Origin: Deltaproteobacteria bacterium
GTDB lineage: Bacteria; Myxococcota_A; Polyangia; Fen-1088
Assembly: GCA_016935975.1 (NCBI GenBank)
Contig: JAFGPX010000084.1
Coordinates: 1 to 64,000 of the forward strand
DNA length: 64,000 nt
Direction: 5' to 3'
Shown: positions 59,459 through 64,000 of the stretch, piece after piece
Numbering within the stretch: the stretch's first letter is position 1
How the letters are laid out: every line of letters starts with the position of its first letter
The notes under the pieces: model-generated
The model's database searches: none
Told to the model about the DNA's origin: nothing
The model's input: only the letters and a program-made list of their open reading frames with translations
Position numbers and translations under genes: made by a program

Positions 59459-59947
59459 ATGCCGTCTCCCGCCCCACTCGATGTGGTTTTCTTCGAACTG
59501 CGCGGTCTGCGCTGCGCCCTGCCCCTGGCCGTCGTACGCAAAGTGCTGCCCATGCGGGGCGTGACGCCTGTGCCGCTCTCGCCCCCGGTGGTGCGCGGCA
59601 TCGCCCCCGTGCACGGGTTCATCCTTCCGATTCTCGATCTCGGCGTCTGTTTTTCGCCGGCAGGCGACGAAACGGCCGAAGCCGCGACCTATCGCTCGCA
59701 CACCGACAAGCTGCTGCTGGTCGAGACCGCTCGTGATGTGGCGGGCGAGGCGACACGCGCCGCGCTCGCCGTCGATCGCGTGATGGGCATCGGCACCGTA
59801 GACGAGCAGCACAGCCGCCTGCCGCCGTCGCGGCCTCCCTTTCTGTCGGCCACGGTGCTCGACGCCAGCGGCCCGGCGCTGCTTCTCGATATCGGACGCA
59901 CCCTCGACTACGTCAAAGACGCGATCGGCACGGTGATTGGATCATGA
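59459..59947 (+). CDS. CheW-like protein
   Basis: VVFFELRGLRCALPLAVVRKVLPMRGVTPVPLSPPVVRGIAPVHGFILPILDLG. Confidence 0.85.
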   Translation: MPSPAPLDVVFFELRGLRCALPLAVVRKVLPMRGVTPVPLSPPVVRGIAPVHGFILPILDLGVCFSPAGDETAEAATYRSHTDKLLLVETARDVAGEATRAALAVDRVMGIGTVDEQHSRLPPSRPPFLSATVLDASGPALLLDIGRTLDYVKDAIGTVIGS

Positions 59948-60762
59948 GCGAAACAACCGAACTCGAAGATCTCCTTGCCACTTTGCAGGCGGCGGCGCAG
60001 GGCGATTTGACCGTGCGAGCCAAGCCGAGCAGCGGAGCGCTCGGGCAAGCGACAGCCGCAGCCAATGCGCTGCTGGCCGCGCTCGAGGAACGCGCCGCGC
60101 AGGTATCCTACGCCGCGACCTGCGTGGCCATCGCGGCCGAGGCGACCAGCGCCGCCTTGCCCGAAATCGCGGAAGGCATGGCCAGACAACAGGCGGCCGT
60201 GGCCGAAATCGCCCGGCGTCTCAAGGCGCTCGAGGCGCGTTCCGAGGAGATCGGCCAGATCGTCGAAATGCTCGACGACGTGACCTCGGAGACCAACATC
60301 CTGTCGCTCAACGCCGCCATCGAGGCCTCGCGCGCCGGCGCGCAGGGCAAGGGTTTCGGCCTGGTGGCCGAGGAGGTGCGCAAGATGGCCGAGCGCGCGG
60401 CCTCGGCCACCAAAGACATTGGCGCCTACATCGAGACCATCGCCAACGCCACCGGCGACGCCACGCGCGCCATCGAGAGCGTGCGCAACATCGCCGACCA
60501 ACTCGCCACGCTCACCACGCGCGCCGGCAGCGAGGCGGCCGTGCTGACCGAGGTGCGCAAGGCACTGCTGTCTGCCATCGCGCAATTCCGTTTCGCCGGG
60601 CAGGGCGAAACCGAGATCACGCGCGTCCTGCACGCGCGGCGCAGTGAGCTGGCACGCGTGCTGTCCCCGCTCGCGCCCCTGGTGGCCTCGGCGCGCACGC
60701 CGCTCGGCGAGGCCTTGCGCAACTTGCTCGCCGCCCTGGGCAAGAGCCCCGACGGCGGCTAG
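59944..60762 (+). CDS. Soluble methyl-accepting chemotaxis protein-like signalling protein
   Basis: Hairpin tip IVEMLDDVTSETNILSLNAAIEASRAGAQGKGFGLVAEEVRKMAERAA; no TM segments. Confidence 0.9.
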   Translation: MSETTELEDLLATLQAAAQGDLTVRAKPSSGALGQATAAANALLAALEERAAQVSYAATCVAIAAEATSAALPEIAEGMARQQAAVAEIARRLKALEARSEEIGQIVEMLDDVTSETNILSLNAAIEASRAGAQGKGFGLVAEEVRKMAERAASATKDIGAYIETIANATGDATRAIESVRNIADQLATLTTRAGSEAAVLTEVRKALLSAIAQFRFAGQGETEITRVLHARRSELARVLSPLAPLVASARTPLGEALRNLLAALGKSPDGG

Positions 60763-60773
60763 GTCCATCCGCC

Positions 60774-63098
60774 ATGGCGGGAAAACCCGACAACAGCGAC
60801 GGCGCCGGCAGCCTACCCGCCCAAGAGTGGGGTGCCGGCGAAACCGACGTCCTGCGCAGCCTCTTCCTGGAGGAGGCCGAGAAGTACCTCGGCCATATCA
60901 TCGAGGCGCAGAAGCTGCTGTCGCACGCCTCGGAGACGACACTCGAGATCTCCCCAGACGTGGTCGACGTGCTCTTCCGCCACCTGCACACGCTCAAGGG
61001 CTCGGCCGGCTCGGTCGGCTTCGATGCGGTGTCGCGGGCTGCCCACGAGCTAGAGGAACTGTGCACCGAGATCCGCCGCGGCCAGCTCGCGCCGACCTAT
61101 GGAATTCTCGAGCGTATCGACGAGGGCGTGGCCGAGATCCGCGCCCTGCTCACCAGCGCACGCCTGGCGGCGCCACGCGCGCGCGGGCGCGAGCCGTCCG
61201 AGCCCGCGTCCGCGCCACGCGAGGCGCCCGAGCGGCGCCGCACCTCGGATCGCCGCACCGTCAGCGACCGGCGGGCCGGCGGCGAAGGTTTCTTGCGGGT
61301 CGAGGTCGAGCGCCTCGATGCCTTGCTCGAGAGCGTGGGTGACCTCGTGATCCTGCGCACCCGCCTCGAGCGCCGCGCGCACGACCTGGACAGCGTGCTG
61401 CGCGACCTGGCCGCCACCCGGCAGGACATGCGGACGGTGCAGAGCGCGCTGGCGACCGATCTCGCGGCGACCGCGAGGCACGGGGAAACCGGCCGGCTCC
61501 TCGATCGCCTGGGCGAAGTCGACGTCGAATTCACCGACTCGCTGTCCTTCCTCGAGCGCTCCGTGCGCCGCCTGGCCGACGACGCCGACGCCATGCGCCG
61601 GACGTCCGAGCACATCGAAGGACAACTGCGCCGCGCCCGCTTGGTGCCGCTCGAATGGGCCTTCTCCCGCCTGGGCTCGGCGCTGCGCGAGCTCGAACGC
61701 AGCTGCCACCGCCAGGCCGACCTCTCGGTTTCGGGCGGCGAGATCGAGCTGGACAAGGCCATCGTGGACCAGCTCGCGGAACCGCTGCTGCACCTTCTGC
61801 GCAACGCCATGGCCCATGGCATCGAATCCGCGCAAGTGCGCAGCGAGCGCGGCAAGCCCGCGCGCGGGCGCATCGGCATTCGGGCTTCGCTCGAATCCGA
61901 TTTTGTCTTCGTCGTCTTCGAGGACGACGGCGGCGGCATCGATCACGAGGCCATTCGTCGCGCCCTGCAAGCCTCGGGGCAAGCCCGCAACGAGACCGAC
62001 CTCAGCGAGGAAGCCCTCATGACCGCGATTTTCGAGCCGGGTTTCTCGACGCGCCCGCAGTCGGACTCCCTGGCCGGGCGGGGCATGGGCCTCAACATCG
62101 TCAAGCGCGCGGTCATGCGTCTAGGCGGCGAGGTCAAGGTTGAATCCAAACTGGGCGCGTTTTCGCGCTTCCGCCTCTCGCTGCCGCTGACCGGCGCCAT
62201 CACCCAGGGGCTGCTCTTCAAGCTGGGCGGCCAGGTCTACGCCGTGCCCGCGGCCCACGTCATCGAGGTGCTGCCCATCGGCCACAACGTGCTGGCCGGC
62301 AGCGTCGACAAGGCCAGCGACAGCGGCGAGCTGCCCGCGCTCAACGGCGTCAGCGTGCCCATTCTCAAGCTGCATGCCCTGCTCGGCATCGAGCTGCCGC
62401 CCGGCCGGCGCGCCGCCGCCATGCACGTGCGCTATGCCGGCCGCAACTTCCTGCTCACCTGCGACAAGGTGATTGGCCCGCGCACCGTGGTGGTGCGGCC
62501 ACCGGGCCCGCTCATTGGGCTCATTCCCATCTACGCGGGCGTGACCGCCTCGGGCGCCGGCAAAGCCCAGCTCGTGCTCGACCTCGGCCCCCTGGCCGAC
62601 ATCGCCTACGGCACCACCAAGTTCGTGCCCACGGCGGCGCGTCGCGGACAGCCGCGCGTCCTGGTGGTCGACGATTCGCGTCTGGCTCGCGAGGCGGCGG
62701 CCCGCCAGCTCGCCGCCTCGGGCTATCAGACCGTGCTCGCCGAGGACGGCTGGGAGGCCTGGGAGATCCTGGGCGAGCGCCGCTTCGACGCCGTGGTCAC
62801 CGCGCTGGAAATGCCTCGCCTCGACGGCTTCCAGCTCATCGCGCGCATCCGCCGCGAGCCCACCTTGCGCGCCCTGCCCGTGATCGTGCTGTCCTCGCGC
62901 ACCTCCCAGACCGCGCGCGACCGTGCCGTCGCGGCCGGCGCCAACGTCTTTCTGCCCAAGAGCCGCCACCGCCGCAGCATGGTGACCGCCGTGGACGCGT
63001 GCCTGCGCGAGCAAGCCGACGGCACGACGCCCGACGGCGGCCCGCGCGCTTCGGGCAGCGGCGAGTTCGCGATGCTCGAGACCAAGCAAGGGCAGTGA
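60774..63098 (+). CDS. CheA-type hybrid histidine kinase with C-terminal receiver domain
   Basis: P1 LFRHLHTLKGSAGSVGF; PLLHLLRNAMAHGIE; FEPGFSTRPQSDSLAGRGMGLNIVKRAVMRLGG; CheW-like P5; REC VLVVDDSRLAREAAARQL. Confidence 0.93.
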   Translation: MAGKPDNSDGAGSLPAQEWGAGETDVLRSLFLEEAEKYLGHIIEAQKLLSHASETTLEISPDVVDVLFRHLHTLKGSAGSVGFDAVSRAAHELEELCTEIRRGQLAPTYGILERIDEGVAEIRALLTSARLAAPRARGREPSEPASAPREAPERRRTSDRRTVSDRRAGGEGFLRVEVERLDALLESVGDLVILRTRLERRAHDLDSVLRDLAATRQDMRTVQSALATDLAATARHGETGRLLDRLGEVDVEFTDSLSFLERSVRRLADDADAMRRTSEHIEGQLRRARLVPLEWAFSRLGSALRELERSCHRQADLSVSGGEIELDKAIVDQLAEPLLHLLRNAMAHGIESAQVRSERGKPARGRIGIRASLESDFVFVVFEDDGGGIDHEAIRRALQASGQARNETDLSEEALMTAIFEPGFSTRPQSDSLAGRGMGLNIVKRAVMRLGGEVKVESKLGAFSRFRLSLPLTGAITQGLLFKLGGQVYAVPAAHVIEVLPIGHNVLAGSVDKASDSGELPALNGVSVPILKLHALLGIELPPGRRAAAMHVRYAGRNFLLTCDKVIGPRTVVVRPPGPLIGLIPIYAGVTASGAGKAQLVLDLGPLADIAYGTTKFVPTAARRGQPRVLVVDDSRLAREAAARQLAASGYQTVLAEDGWEAWEILGERRFDAVVTALEMPRLDGFQLIARIRREPTLRALPVIVLSSRTSQTARDRAVAAGANVFLPKSRHRRSMVTAVDACLREQADGTTPDGGPRASGSGEFAMLETKQGQ

Positions 63099-63119
63099 GG
63101 CCCTGCGGTGCTGCGCGCC

Positions 63120-63140
63120 GGCTGCGTGCGCGTCGCAGCC
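63120..63140 (+). terminator. Candidate hairpin downstream of cheA
   Basis: GGCTGCG-TGCGCGT-CGCAGCC; further hairpins GCCACC-GCA-GGTGGC (63150-63164) and CCGGGGCGG/CCGCCCCGG (63196-63233) follow. Confidence 0.35.
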
Positions 63141-63265
63141 ACCGGCCAGGCCACCGCAGGTGGCGGTTGCCGCGACTTCCTCGAAGCGGAGGCAGCCGGG
63201 GCGGCCGCGCCCTTCCTTGGCAGACCGCCCCGGTGTTTGCGCCGTTGGGGGCGAAAGCCACCCCG

Positions 63266-63780
63266 CTACGGCTTGTGCACGACCGTCGCCCAGCCGTTGC
63301 CGGGCATGCTGAACTGCACCTTCTGGCCGCCGATCGAAACCACGTAGCTGTTGTTGGCCGACCCGCTGTTGAACATCACGGCCACGAGAGTGCCGTCCGG
63401 GTTCTTGAACGCCACCGCTGGTCGCGACCCGCTTGGCTCGCACGGCGACGAACTGGGAGAAATGACGGAAGACGCATTAGGCGGACGTGGCCTTGAGCGA
63501 AGATTGGGCAGGTGGCTCGTCGGCGCGGGTAGCGGGTCCTCCACCCGGAACGATGCCGTGACCGGAGTTGCGTGCGCAAGAAACCCCGCCCCGAGCAACT
63601 CGCCGTAGAACGGCCAACCCTATTCGCCGTCCGCCGCGGCGCGCGCGCCGACGAAGGCGCCGCCGGCACGGATGTACGCTCCGAAAGCCCCCCGGCCCGC
63701 GTCATCGAGTAGCGTGCTGCCGAGCGCTGTGGTCGTGTTGAGAAAGGCGAGGGGGGCCCATGCTCTACAGATTGGCGAAG
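63266..63780 (-). pseudogene. Composite remnant: ThuA-like fragment followed by a GH30-like C-terminal beta-sandwich fragment
   Basis: Minus strand: WAPLAFLNTTTALGSTLLDDAGRGAFGAYIRAGGAFVGARAAADGE*GWPFYGELLGAGFLAHATPVTASFRVEDPLPAPTSHLP then PAVAFKNPDGTLVAVMFNSGSANNSYVVSIGGQKVQFSMPGNGWATVVHKP*; in-frame TAG at 63620-63622. Confidence 0.7.
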
Positions 63781-63846
63781 TCCAGCCGCGCGCGCCGCAT
63801 ATCCCCGATCAGATCGCGACGACGTCGGGCTAGCGAGTAGCTCTGG

Positions 63847-64000
63847 CTATTGGCAGGTGGCTACGTCGGGGGCGCCGTAGTCGGCAAACGCAGCTCCCGT
63901 ACAGCTCGTACCGAAGTCATCGTCCGGGGTCGCGCCCATGCACTCAGAAGGTGAACCAGTGGGGTCGCACAGTTGTACTGCGCCATTCATTCCCCCCGCG
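63847..64000 (-). CDS. C-terminal fragment of a secreted protein running off the window edge
   Basis: ...GGMNGAVQLCDPTGSPSECMGATPDDDFGTSCTGAAFADYGAPDVATCQ*; open to the window end. Confidence 0.4.
   Translation of the reverse strand, partial: AGGMNGAVQLCDPTGSPSECMGATPDDDFGTSCTGAAFADYGAPDVATCQ

Overview
High-GC window, most consistent with a Myxococcota/Deltaproteobacteria-type chromosome (inferred from MYXO-CTERM-like tails, HRDxxPPN-type Ser/Thr kinases and lipoproteins with very long Gly-rich linkers). From 0 to 30 kb it is dominated by plant-polysaccharide utilisation: a GH54 arabinofuranosidase, an araA-araD-LamB porin-aldose epimerase operon with no araB in view, a GH27 alpha-galactosidase, CE1-like and CE15-like esterases, two SGNH-like proteins, a GH2 beta-galactosidase, a GH43-like propeller protein and a pectate lyase. 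Most of these have a lipobox and a Gly/Ser/Thr-rich linker. From 30 to 58 kb there are glycosyltransferases, three related Ser/Thr kinase domains in two genes, Kup, UbiD, a PqqD-like/HlyD fusion, MalQ, an ABC exporter and a GAF-PilB ATPase. A compact chemosensory cluster follows (DUF4388 response regulator, CheW, soluble MCP, CheA-REC). Items most worth a second look: (i) the shared lipobox/Gly-linker architecture and its 18-bp tandem DNA repeats; (ii) a ~165-bp imperfect inverted repeat filling the spacer at 51470-51635; (iii) a palindrome cluster beside a truncated DUF362 gene at 15.2-15.36 kb; (iv) a run of dyads between a divergent ECF sigma gene and the CE15 gene; (v) a CheA hybrid whose receiver has Ala at the phosphoacceptor position; (vi) a composite ThuA/GH30-like pseudogene at 63.27-63.78 kb that ORF calling does not reveal. 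All family assignments come from reading motifs by eye; no searches were run.
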